DNA of 64,000 nt, taken from positions 4,926,501 to 4,990,500 of the forward strand of contig CATNEN010000011.1 in NCBI GenBank assembly GCA_950097015.1, given 5' to 3'. A program made the position numbers and the translations under genes. Under the pieces are notes generated by a model that worked only from the letters and a program-made list of their open reading frames with translations, did no database searches and was not told where the DNA came from. Origin of the DNA: Macrostomum hystrix (Eukaryota; Platyhelminthes; Macrostomidae). Below, piece after piece: positions 12,101-23,700 of this stretch; the first letter of the stretch is position 1; the number at the start of each line of letters is the position of its first letter.

Positions 12101-15100
12101 TCGAGAGCTTTCTCGGCGACTTTCTTCACGAAGACCGACAAGAAACCGATGTTGAAGTTGTCTGCATCAACAAGAAAATGCCAAGTCTCGAGTTTCAAGG
12201 CCTGCTGAAAAGGAATTTCGGTCACGTGATGTACTTTACGGGAACAGTGCTTAGTCCGTCGGATTGTCAGTGAGTAAAGTTCACTTGAATGTACATTAAA
12301 ACCAGCTAATCGTATGAAGTGGGAACTGTTGAAGCTGCTATTCGTATTTCTATTGGCTGAGAGGTCATCCAATCAGAAACCAGACCTTTTTTCTTAGAAA
12401 ATCTTACCAGCCAAAAACGATTATAACAAAGGCAGGGTTTGATTAAATTTGATACTGTTCTTAAATCCGGTTGTCGTTTGAAGGCCATACCAGTGCCTAA
12501 TAGACAAATGGAATACCTTTGCCTTGTGCATAGAGTTTGATAAATTATGACCAAAGTAAAATGACATTCTTTACTTTCGCATCTCAGCAAATTATTGCGT
12601 GGAGAGTTCTGTCTGAAGGTTGTGCCCTTGGAATGTCATGTACAAGTACTTTGCTGTTAAAAGGCCTAAGGCTATACCTAGGTAGTAATAAGGTTCCCAT
12701 TTCATTGGCAGATAGTTGGATGGCTACCGGGTGTAGCTTTTAGCCAGCATAGCAACAACGAATTCCATTTATCTAATCAGCCTGTATAGTTGCCACCCCC
12801 AGGGGCGTCTCGCCTTTTTGAATAATGACACGGAGACGGAGAAACCTAGAGAGGTATACAGGCCGGGCAGAAACTATAGCGTGGAATCCACCAAGAAAAA
12901 GCAAGACGCATGCGGAGGAGCGCCTTTGCCATTATTCTTCGTTTTGCCACACAATCAGCCCAGAAAAGGTGAATGCACATGGGGTATTTGCTTTCAGTGT
13001 ACACTTTTATTCGAATTTAGCTTTGCTTCACGAACAAATTTACTACCCTAATTTGAATCGGAGTTAGCCCAAAATTTGTCTGTACGATGAATATATTCAT
13101 TGCATACGTAATTTCTAACAACTATGAAATTGTTAAACCATAGACAACCACAATGCCATCAAGGGGGTGAGTGGCAGAGTGGTTTAAAGCTTTTGCTTCT
13201 CGCACCAAAGGTCCCAAAGGTCGATTCCGCAGCGAGGCAACATTTATTTGGGGCGCAGCAGCGGAGAGAAGCTAGGCTTTGGGGGCTTGTCGTGCAATTT
13301 ACGCCCTTGTGGGCCAACCTCCAAGGCACAGTGCAAGTGTAAACTGCCTGACGATGTGAAAGTCAACGCAGATGTACACTACTGTGTGAGTGTGTGCGCA
13401 CGAGTCAGTGGAGAGGGCAGAAGTGCCTCCACACTGTCTGCGGGTCACTAAATGATGACCCATTGCCCACCTGCAAATATTTTCTTATTTTTATTATTGT
13501 GTTGTCTATACCCTTGGCTAAGCCATTGTCCATGGCTGTGTGGATAAAAATAGACAGTATGGATTGGCACTGAAGCTTCACGACTAGACTGCGCCACAAG
13601 TGAATGTCACCTCGTGACCTCGCTTCAGCCCTATTAAAATTCACACATTCTTACTCTCGAGTAGTTAGTTCATAATCGACCAAAAAAGTCCAAAAAACTT
13701 CCACAGGCGCGTGTGCCTGGACACGGCCTCCGCCGTGATCATCCTTGGCAACAAGCACAGCGAAGATCCGGACGCTGAGGACGCTTCAAACATCATGCGG
13801 GTAATCTCGATCAAGAACGCCTCTCCAACGACTCGCTGCATCATTCAACTGCTGCAGTACCACAACAAGGGCTACCTGCTGAACATTCCCAACTGGGACT
13901 GGCGCTTTGGTGACGAGTGCGTCTGTCTAGCCGAGCTGAAGCAGGGCTTCCTGGCGCAGAGCTGCATGGCTCCCGGCTTCTCAACCCTGATGGCGAATCT
14001 GTTCTCAACGCGAGCAATGAATAGAGCTGTGTGCGCCAACTCCTGGGAGAAGGACTACCAAATTGGCAGCGCCATGGAGATCTACTCCGAGTACTTCAGC
14101 GAGTTCTTTGTCGGCCACACCTTCCAGGAAGCAGTGGCTGTCTGCTTTAAAAAGCTCGGCGTCCTACTATTTGCCATTGAGGCCAAGAGCGATGAAGGCG
14201 ATCGCTACTTATCCATCAATCCGTCTGGTAGAAACTCCGTCATCTCTCACGGTTGTCACGGATTCTTCATCGCGGACTCTCAGGAGGAGGTGAAGCGTGC
14301 CTTCCTGTACTGCGGTAAGTGTCACTGCGACATAACCGAGCCGAAGCAGGTCAAGGCATGCGGCTGCCGGCGAGCGGAGGATCCGGGTGCGGCCAGAGCG
14401 AACTCCAGACTCTGCTGCGGAGAGACGCATGAGCTGACTCGACTGCGCGGAAATAACGCCAATGTTCGTAGACCGGAAATCCAGGTCGTGTCCAACAAGA
14501 CGCTGGCCACCCTGAAAGAAGCCGATTTCGGTTCCGAAGACAACTTCTCGGAGTTCGCCGAGCCAAACAAAAATTCTGTGGAATACTTCGACCTCACTGG
14601 CATGTTTCACTGGTGTCCTGAGAAGAACTTCGAAGATGTCATGCTCACACCCAGCAGCGCTAGTAGACTGGACCTGCGCCAGCACTACATCGTCATCGTG
14701 TTCGCTGACAGCGACTCGCCACTGATCGGTCTGCGCAGCTTCGTGATGCCTCTAAGAGCTAGCAACTTCCATCTAAGAGAGCTGAGACCGATCGTCTTCA
14801 TTGGCAACCTGGAGTTTCTACAGCGCGAGTGGGGCTCATTGAAGAACTTCCCCAAGATCTACATGTTCCCCAGTTCGCCAATGAACCGCGTCGTGCTGCG
14901 CAGCGCCAAGATTAACCTGTGCGACATGTGCGTCATCATGAGCGCCAAGTCCAAGTGGAAGGACCAGATGGATCCGTACCTCATGGACAAGGAGGTTGTA
15001 CTCTGTACTCTCAACATCAAGGCCATGTCGTTTGCGGAAGGTCTAGACACGAATCTCCAAGCTCAACTGCAGGCCTTTCAGAGCAAAGACCAAAAGTCGA

Positions 15101-15672
15101 ATCCATTATTGTCAAAGGTGGCAGTGCCGATTCTCACGGAAATCTTTGTCGGCAAAAACATACAGTTTTTGGATCAGGAGGATGACGATGCAGACGAAGA
15201 TGAGATCTACAACTCGCAGCCGTACGCCTGCGGAAATGCCTTCACAGCAGGAGTGTTGGACTCGCTCATGTCCACCGTGTTTCACAATATGAACGCCATG
15301 ACGCTGATTCGCACTCTGGTCACAGGTGGAGCCACTCCCGAAATGGAGATCCTCATGGCGGAGGGTCTCAGTCTGGATGGCACGGAAGCGACGCCGGAGA
15401 TTCAAGCCAACAGGCACCGATGCCGCGCGATGCAGCTGTCAATGATGGATCCTCGTCTGCGTCCGCACGAGCAGGGCTCGTTTGGCGATCTGCTCACAGG
15501 GGTGCTAAAGTCGCATGGAATTTTACCGCTGGGCGTGTATCGGTACCGTGACAGTTACTGCCCATCGGATCCACCGACCACAAAGCGGGTGGTGATTACA
15601 AATCCGGGGGCGGATTTCCGGCTGCTGAACTCCGACCTGCTGTTCTGCTTGGTGCCATTTCAGCACGACTAG
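9127..15672 (+). CDS. KCNMA1: Slo1/BK-type calcium- and voltage-activated potassium channel alpha subunit
   Basis: Coding exons 9127-10062, 11845-12269 and 13707-15672, all GT-AG, joining in phase to 1108 aa. This plasma-membrane channel passes K+ on depolarisation and rising Ca2+. Seen in the sequence: an S0 helix (about residues 30-53) after a short N-terminus with NCT; a long Ser/Gln-rich S0-S1 loop; S1-S3; an S4 with R249, R252 and R255; the selectivity filter TVGFGD (329-334); S6 ending in FIPEI; an RCK1 domain starting GRKHVIVCG with DFLHED; DPDAEDASNIMRVISIKN; and an RCK2 domain with the acidic calcium bowl QFLDQEDDDADEDEIY (from about residue 940). The C-terminus is complete. Length is typical for Slo1. 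Oddities: the filter is GFG rather than the GYG of known Slo1 channels, and there are only three coding exons. The first ATG sits just after 5' non-coding sequence; an upstream coding exon is possible but not needed. Confidence 0.96.
10172..10250 (+). mobile_element. Degenerate copy of the Slo-intron SINE family
   Basis: It shares the GGGGGCTTGTC start, and a following ACTGCCTG block after a spacer, with the longer copy at 13160-13445. It is weakly preserved, so the limits are approximate. Confidence 0.4.
11648..11805 (+). mobile_element. Truncated SINE copy lacking its tRNA-like head
   Basis: GGGGGCTTGTCGTGCAATTT is identical to 13281-13300. The downstream blocks (CCAAC, CAGTGCA, an AGATGTACA-like stretch, GAGTGT) occur in the same order as in the 13.2-kb copy. 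No A or B box is present, consistent with 5' truncation. Confidence 0.6.
12270..13706 (+). other. Slo1 intron 2
   Basis: Donor GTGAGT at 12270, acceptor TTCCACAG ending at 13706, phase 2; the split CA/G codon gives Q at the junction. Apart from the SINE at 13160-13445 I see only unique sequence. Confidence 0.8.
13160..13445 (+). mobile_element. tRNA-derived SINE
   Basis: The head resembles a class II (Ser/Leu-like) tRNA: A box TGGCAGAGTGG at 13172-13182 and a near-consensus B box AGGTCGATTCC at 13218-13228. A GC-rich body follows, from about 13245 to 13445, and is shared with the truncated copies in intron 1. The anticodon arm and acceptor stem do not fold as a functional tRNA. The 3' limit and target duplication were not resolved. 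It lies in the sense orientation in Slo1 intron 2. Confidence 0.65.
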
Positions 15673-15869
15673 CGATGGCTAGCTTCTAAATTTGAGGCTT
15701 TAGAAGAAACTGCCGAATGCTTTAGAAATTTGATGACAATGTTAAATAGATAAAGTCTAGCTACTTAAAGTTGAATACTTTACTATCTGCTGTTCATTGT
15801 TAATTTTCGTATCATTCGATGGTTGTCTACAAAAAATTATTCTAGTATAGCTTGTTCATTTTCTAACGA

Positions 15870-15875
15870 AATAAA
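15870..15875 (+). promoter_or_regulatory. Candidate poly(A) signal of the Slo1 gene
   Basis: AATAAA about 200 bp after the Slo1 stop codon. It is the first canonical hexamer downstream; use is inferred from position only. Confidence 0.55.
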
Positions 15876-17771
15876 TGCAAGCTTAGACACTTAATTTGCT
15901 TGTTATCCCAACCGCTATTTAAGGCTTTTACTATTCCTTATGGTTTTTAATGAGCTAGTTTAAAACGCAGAAAATTATATAAATCGATTAGTATATCTGA
16001 TTCTTTCTTTATAAATTATACCTACAGCTAATCATTTTTTAGATTTGAAACACTGTATATCTACGAGATAGTACTCGTATTATATCATTGGATTTTTGCT
16101 TGGTTGCCAAATTATCATAGAATAAAAGAAAGCATTATGATAGCTAAAATTTGCCTGCATTGAAGCTTAATTCTACTGTTTAATATATATATTTAGCGCA
16201 TTCGCTTACAATTCTGACTACTCTCCGATGAAGCTTGCTCGCGGCTTTCCCGTTTTTATTGTGTAAATATCGGTCTGCTAAATCGAATTAATTTGAACTT
16301 CTATTTCCCTTTTGGTTTTGCATAATTGCAGCTTTGCTATTAACAAATGTTCGCTCTAGACGTTACAAGCTTCTCTGTTCTTTTAACGCATCTTGGCACG
16401 CGATCAAGAGTTTTTTCTCCGAAATCTCTAATACATATATTGCATTCTTCTTTTATTCCAAAAGTGAAACGCCGTGATCTCTAAAAACTTATTTAATAAA
16501 ATTATTAAAGTTACAATTATTTATAGTTCGCTATGCATGCAGTTAACCTTGCTTGCTTATTCAAAAAACTTTGTTTTGTGTCGTCTACATGCTTGGCGTT
16601 AAATTTTTAAAACATCTTTTGTATCAGTATAACGAGAGAGATAGAATTAAGAGAGATAGAACAGCAGATAGTTAGGCAGTTCATGTGATTTCTGATTTTA
16701 AATTCTAATGTAGCTCATGAGATTTTTAGCCAGTGATTAGCGCTCTGGATTGTCGACTTGTATAAATACTTCTGAAGAGAGATAATTTTAGTTCCCCAGT
16801 AATCTTACATCAAAGTTAAAGGTAGTGTAAAGGCAAAGGTAAAATGGCACCAGCCAGTTGAGCCGAGTAAGGGACAGTTTTGATGGACGTGGACCCTAAG
16901 CCAATGGACTGAAGAAATACGTATTAATGAAAAACTTACAACATAATAAAAAAGTTTAGTTTTATTACCCGAAAACCATATTTTACATGATCTGTAAATA
17001 TATAGTGTCTGATCGAGGACTGTCTGAGTCTCCCGCTTGTTTAGTGCCGCAACCGTTCAAATTTATAAAAAAATTCTGCTTTCTGTTTTACTTTATGACA
17101 GTAAATTTAAAACAATTTGTCTTATATAGTCGCTAAAATTATTTTTTATCACATTCATGGCTGTTTTTGAGATACGTTTTGTTAATATTTCAAACAAAAA
17201 CTCGGTCCGACATAAATTATTCGAAATGATGGCCGTGATACAATTGATCTAATCGAGATTAAAAATATATATTTGCATTAAAATCATCAGTACCGATTTT
17301 AAATAGATTTAGTTCTGTTCGATTTTGAGAGCTAGGCTTTGTTTATCTCACTTTGGCCACAGAAAGAATAGGCCTATCTGACAGCAACCCGAGTTTCTCA
17401 TTTCTTATATAGGCTTACTCTGGTATACTTGCTTATAACATAAGCTAAGCTTAATTTGATAGAATCTAGACTGCTGAAAAACTGTCTTGAGGAAGCTTTC
17501 TTGTTTAAAATCAAATAAAATCAATATAGACATATTTAAATTTTGCCTATCCAGGCGAGTTGAACTAGCAATAGAAGAGGCCTATAACCTATAACTAGCT
17601 AGACCTAAGCTACTACATAGACATATCTATTTAAGCGTAAGGTATTCTAGCCATTCAAGCCTTGTGGCTAGTGAGTACCTGAAGCTAAAGGAAAACTAAA
17701 GGAATAAGCCTTTATTAAAGTAATAGAGCACTAGGACCTATCTAATTTCAATTTCATTTAAGCTTATTAAT
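15876..17771. other. Intergenic region between Slo1 and RPRD2-like
   Basis: AT-rich unique DNA of about 1.9 kb. I see no coding exon, tandem array or RNA gene; it presumably holds the promoter and 5' UTR of the RPRD2-like gene. Confidence 0.5.
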
Positions 17772-20700
17772 ATGGTCAAAGAAGCAAAAGTCACCAAAGC
17801 ATCTCAAAAGTTTGATGCAAAGAAATTTCAGCAAAAATTACAAGTTCTGGTCAATGAAAGAGACAGCATTTATGCTTTGTCTACTGAATGTTTTAATTTT
17901 AAAGATTGTGCAAACCAGATTGTCAGATTCTGGGCTATCGCATTTGAAATGGGTAAGTTTCTATTTATTTTTAAATTAGATTTTTTTCTGAATTTTGTAA
18001 ATTTTAGTTTTTTCCCTTAACCAGTGATCAGGGCCATATTTTGGATTTGGTATTTGGCATGATTGTCATATACTCTTAACTCATAAGCATGTCAAATTTT
18101 CTGTCAACAGTTGCTAAGGTAGGAATTTTAAAGCACTTGTCTTGCCTATGCTCTAGGTTTGTGCTAATAAATATGTTGTTGAAGACTTAAATCTAAAATT
18201 GTCTTATAGCTAACTTATAAGTGTCTCTAGTTCTCAACTTTTATATACTTTTATATACTTCTTATATTAATTTCAAATTGGTAGCATTATAAATTTAATA
18301 TGGTAGGGTAATGTATCATCAACCAAACAAGAATGTGTATTTTTTTAACTTCAAACCTAAGCTACAAATTTTCTATTTAAGATATGATGATAAATCAAAA
18401 GCCAAGTTATAGAAAACAGTTACATCTTTCTAAAAATTATCTGCTTTTGCTATTTTATCAAATAGAAAAAAGTTATTCCCACTTTTTATCTAAAACCAAA
18501 CAATGATTTTCATGTATCTTCAAACCAAACAGAGAATTTGAAGTTTGGTGTTACAATTTGAGTGAGTGGTTTAATCTTATTTTAAGGAGTGAACTATTAT
18601 GAATTATGTAATTTGAAAGCATTTTTTCATGCCCTATAAATAACTACATTTATGGTCATTTAATTGGCAAGCAACCACATAGGCTATGGTGGAGTTCCAT
18701 TCGTTATATTATTTTGCAATTTGAAATGACTGCGGACAGGTTAAACAAGTTTTACGACCAATGCAGCAACATTTAAACAACACGAGGACACTCAGAAAAG
18801 TTCATCAGAGGTTCATCAGTTCCTTATCCGTTCATCAAGTTGGATAATAGTGGGACACCCAATACATGAAGTTGCCGAATGCATTGACTGGGTATAGACG
18901 GCGCCACATGTACTCCTGCAGATGTGACTCAAATAGTGCATCCAATGTGCCATGCATCTGTTGCAGCCTGGCCTTGGCATGTGCCCAGGTGCCCTCCACG
19001 GTGTTGGTGTGAACACTTGGGTCTTGCGGATTTACGCAGTTGAGCCGATGGTTCACAGAGGCATGTCCATAGCCACGTGCTGCAAGGCCGTTGTAGGCAA
19101 GCCACCCATCAGTGATGACTCGTGTGCCCGGCAGGATGTACTGTTGCAAAATGGGCAGCATAGTTTCTGCGCGACGATCTGGTACAATAACCATCATACA
19201 TTTGTTGCTCTGGTGTTCAACCATCCCAAGCACCTAGTGGCCCTCGCGGTACTGTCCAATATGGTACTTCCGATGGAAGAACTTGCTCTCGTCAACTTCA
19301 ACCTCCCTGCCAGGGCCACCCATCTGCATAGGATGGTCAATCAGCACTTGGGCACAGATGTCACGGCAGAAGTTCGCCCAGTCAACCACAGTGTGATTGT
19401 CTCCACTGCCTCCAATGCGACACTCTTGTCTGATGTCCTTCAGCAGCGTCTTCAGGGACCACCAGTAAATGAAGTCCACCAGTTGGCATAGTGTCAGGTG
19501 GCTTCCCTCGAAGAATGAGCCCTTCCTGACTGACTCTTGTCCATGGCAGGTATTGCATGACCAGGCCCAGCCATCGATGTAGTGGTCTCCCTGACAATGC
19601 TGTAGGCACATAGGTGGTGCATTAGCACAGTGGCAGCGCCGCTCATTGGCCAGCAGCTGGTACTTTGCCAGCCAGCGCATGGTTGACAGTGTGTCCACAG
19701 TCATGGCGTGCATGTCCCGCAGTGTCCAGTCGATGTTGCATAGTTCCACAGCAGCCATAATCTCTCCTGGGAGAATAATCGTCGAAGGTGCAGCAGGTCG
19801 ACCCGCCATCTCCAGTAGCAGCTTGGGTTGATTTGTACTTTTGATTTGTGCTGAGGCAACTTGAGCAACTTGAGCCGATAAGGTCTTGACTTGAGCCAAC
19901 AGTCAATTTTAGACCATAGACATACATATGCCACGTCATGCCAAATCGTCCGTTGCATTACCGGGCTTTTGGCACCATTTTGAAATTGAAAAATAATATA
20001 ACGAACAGAACTTCACCATAGCCACCACATACAATCTTTGTCTAAAGTAAATACTGAAAAAATGTTGTTAAAAAGTTTGCTTTTGCAATAAAAATTTCTA
20101 CTGAAACATCAATATCTTTCTTTCCTCTTAATGCTTCATTGCAAATCATGCCTCAGCTTGTAGATAATTTCTTCAACTTTCAAATTAGTTGTTCTGTGAA
20201 ACACAATAGCTTGTTTCTGTCTTGCACGAGACCAAGGAAGAAGTCAAAATTCTTGTTTGGTTTTGAAGATACACTGTTCGGTTGATGATACATTACCCTA
20301 GCATTATACATTCAATATGGCCAATACTTACCCTTTCTATTTATTTGCACTTAAAACTTTACTGTATATTATTGGACTTACCAATGGATCTAACGTTACA
20401 GCATTTCTTCTTTCACTTTTCTCACTTCTATTTTTTAATCTCTCTTTTTAAATAACTTTAAGGCAAACTATTTCCAACTTTCTGAATGTTCTTATAGAAG
20501 ACAAAACATTAACTTTTTATTCCCTTTCACATGTTTATATACACCTGCTCTTTACATCCCTCTTCATCCACTTCAGTAAAACTTTTATAAATTAAGTGTA
20601 ATAAAACGAAGCTCATGCAATTAAACAATTAATTTACTTTTAGCTAAAACACTTTCCAAGTAAGAGTCCCTGTTAATATATGAGCGTATACTCAAATATC

Positions 20701-23700
20701 AGATTATCTTCCTTCTGGAAGAATCTCCACATAGCTCACTGGCTGCTTAGTAACAGACTGCAGCAATCCTTTATTTTTGAATTTTTAATTATTTTATCAA
20801 AGAATCAAATACTTTAACTTGTATAGTTTTTTAAGTGGGGTATACATGATAGTGCATGGCTATGTCTATGACCAAAACCAAAAGAGAAAGAGAGAAAAGA
20901 AAAGACAGGTGACAAAATGATTCTGTTCTAGACTTAGCTTGCTTTTTTGTCTTGACACCTTTACCAACATTCTTTTCTGTGTGGCACACAACCATGCTAC
21001 CTGAGTGGACTACTATGACATCTAAGTAGCTAGTTGTTTTTTTGTTTGTTATTTAGGCAAACTGTGAGTTAGAGAATGACAGTTTTAATTAGTCTTTTAC
21101 TCTATAATTCCCTTTGTTTTGTAATGGACTAGCACAAAACACTTGTATAATTCCAATGTATTCTTAAAATTACTGACTACTTTTGTAGGCTCTCAGTGGC
21201 TCAGCCTAGGGTCAATCTTCAATAGCACTAAGATTGAATTAGAGTTGTATTTAATTCTACTTTAATTCTCTCCTTTTATAAATATTATTATAAAATAAGA
21301 AACATCAGAAAGTTAGCAATATCTAAATTTGTAAATCTTAAGCATTGTTAAGTGAGAGTCACAGTGTTTGTGTGTGCAAGTACAAGTAATTGAAATAAGT
21401 GAAAAAAGAAACATGACATATTCTTCTATTAGTGGCAGCCTATTATAGCTCTCATAGACTTTGTGCATGACGGATGACAGTATCCTAAAATCCTAACAAA
21501 AACAATAATATCCTAATTATTTTTTGCTTGTGTTAAGATATGATATTTTGATTATTAAATATTGACTGTACATATATACTATTATATTGTTTTTTGGTCA
21601 CTGCAATACACTGCAAATTCTGGTTGGTTATTAAAGGTAGCAATAATTTTCTATGCCAGAATAAATGTGTAATTTTGTATTTGTTTTACAATGTTCTACT
21701 TTATTAATACTAATTATTTTGTGTATTCATGGGCTCTGCATTATGCTCAAAAAGCTAAGAAATGTTATTAATAAGATGGCACTTGGTATATATTGTTAAT
21801 CATGAAACTTTAACATTATTGAACTGTTTACCTGTTAGGCACAATGGATTTTCGCCTGGCTCTAGTCTATCTGGCTAATGAGATTCTGCACAATTGCAAG
21901 CGCAAGGATGCATCGATTTATAAAGACGAATTTAAAAAGGTTCTACCCAACACTTTGTCACAGTTGAAGTAAGTTTTTTATTAAAAAAAATTAATAAATG
22001 ATTTAGACAACATGTAGAGTTATCATCCCATTGTTAAAAAATCAAATTAAATAAAAGTTATATCATTTGTGCCAGTCTTAAGTCGGGAAATGTAAAATTG
22101 TTTTCTCTTTGCTTTGCAGGGGCACAAATATTGTTGACAAAGTGGTTCGAGTTTTGGAGCTTTGGTCCGATCGAAAACTCTTAGACAGCGCTGTGTGCGG
22201 CGGTCTCATATCTAGTATCAGTAAGTGTGAAACTGTTACTATTGTTAAATAAGCTGCAGCTTGTTCTACCTTAAGTAGTACCTAAAGTTATTAAATTTAC
22301 CTGATTCTTTTTAACCCCTTCAAGGCTCATCTACCGGCTCCATCGAGGACGCTAAGATTGATCACGAGCTAATAAAGAATTTTTCTGTAAGTATGACTTA
22401 AATAGAAATTGGTTAATTAGTTATTTATTATGACTATTTGTTATGCCAAACTTTTGATTAATAATTTCTCATTCGAGTCCTTCCCCAAGATTTTTATAAT
22501 CGTCACTATAATCGATATAATCGAGCCCACAGTATTTCATATTGGTCATTACCCCTTCCCCAGTATCTTAAAAAGGTCATTACTCATTTCTCAGTATCGT
22601 GCATAGGTCATTACTACTTCACTACAATCTTATATTGGTCATTACTCCTTCACTACAATCTTATATTCGTCATTACTCCTTCACTACAATCTTATATTGG
22701 TAATTACCCCTTACCCAGTATCTTATATTGGTCATTACCCCTTTGCCAGTCACTATTATCTACATTACCAATAGCCTACCGGAGATAATTTTCCAAGAAT
22801 CGCAACCCCTTACCGCCCCTGGCTAGCCTGACTCGGTAATCTCGGCCCTGAAAGAGTTCCTCATCATGGAGATTGACACGGCCTCTAAAGAGCGTCAGCT
22901 TGGCTGCATTCTGTCATCAGATTCCTACACTTCCGCCGCTGTGCGCCAGCTGAAGGATCGAGCTCACGGCGAGGCCTACAGGCATCAGCTAGACGACTCC
23001 TGTCAACGCCTAGAAGATCTAGTTCGCGATCTAGAACGCCTAGAAGAGCGCCGCGAGGCCCTACTAACCCAGCTAGAGAAGGCGCACATGTTCTTTGCCG
23101 CCCAGTACTCTGACGTCAATGTTGTTGTCACCGCCTATAAAAAGTACGGCGAAATGGTAGCTTATATGAAGCGCAAAGTGGAGGAACGCTTGGCTGACTC
23201 GCCCGACGCTGAAGCCGCGGCGGACGCTCCGTCTCCGCGTGCCGACACGGCCGACGCTTTCGGCGTCGAAGTTGCCGTACTAAGTCGTCGAGAAGACGAA
23301 ATGGACATTGATAGCGGAGGAAACACGCCTGTTGCTGGGCAGCACCATCATCATCAGCAGCATTCTTCTAGTAAGCGCCGACACGGTAGCAGCGGCAATC
23401 GGAAGCGCAGACGACGCAGCGGCAGCGGCAGCAGCAATGGCAATTTCAAGCGAGAGAGCAGCGGAGGAGGTTCAGGAAAGAATAGCAGTAGGAAGCGATC
23501 TTCTAGGTGAGCTTTTTATTTACAATAGTAATAATAATAATAATAATTGAGACTCCCAGGCTCCTCGGACACCGGTAGACCAGCCGCGTGTCAGCAATGG
23601 AATTTATTTTTTCCAAACATATCGGCAGCATCCAAACCCCACTTAATTGCCGCACAGAACTGCTTTATTCCACGCCAGCCGGAATTATTATTACCCGACG

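Larger units (their letters stand above)
18304..20300 (-). mobile_element. Merlin (IS1595/ISXO2-like) DNA transposon
   Basis: 1,997 bp bounded by 25-bp terminal inverted repeats: 18304-18328, starting TAGGGTAATGTATCATC, and its complement at 20276-20300, with one mismatch. A second inverted pair lies inside (18513-18530 and 20254-20272, core TGTATCTTCAAA). The minus strand encodes a DDE transposase of the ISXO2/Merlin type (separate entry). The element lies antisense in intron 1 of the RPRD2-like gene. Both ends and the coding region are nearly intact, so insertion looks fairly recent. Confidence 0.9.

Noticed and set aside
14209-14685. Minus-strand open frame opposite Slo1 exon 3
   Set aside because: Shadow of the GC-richer coding exon; the plus frame has strong family matches.
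18952-19491. Plus-strand 179-codon frame inside the Merlin element
   Set aside because: Antisense to the transposase, which carries all the recognised motifs.
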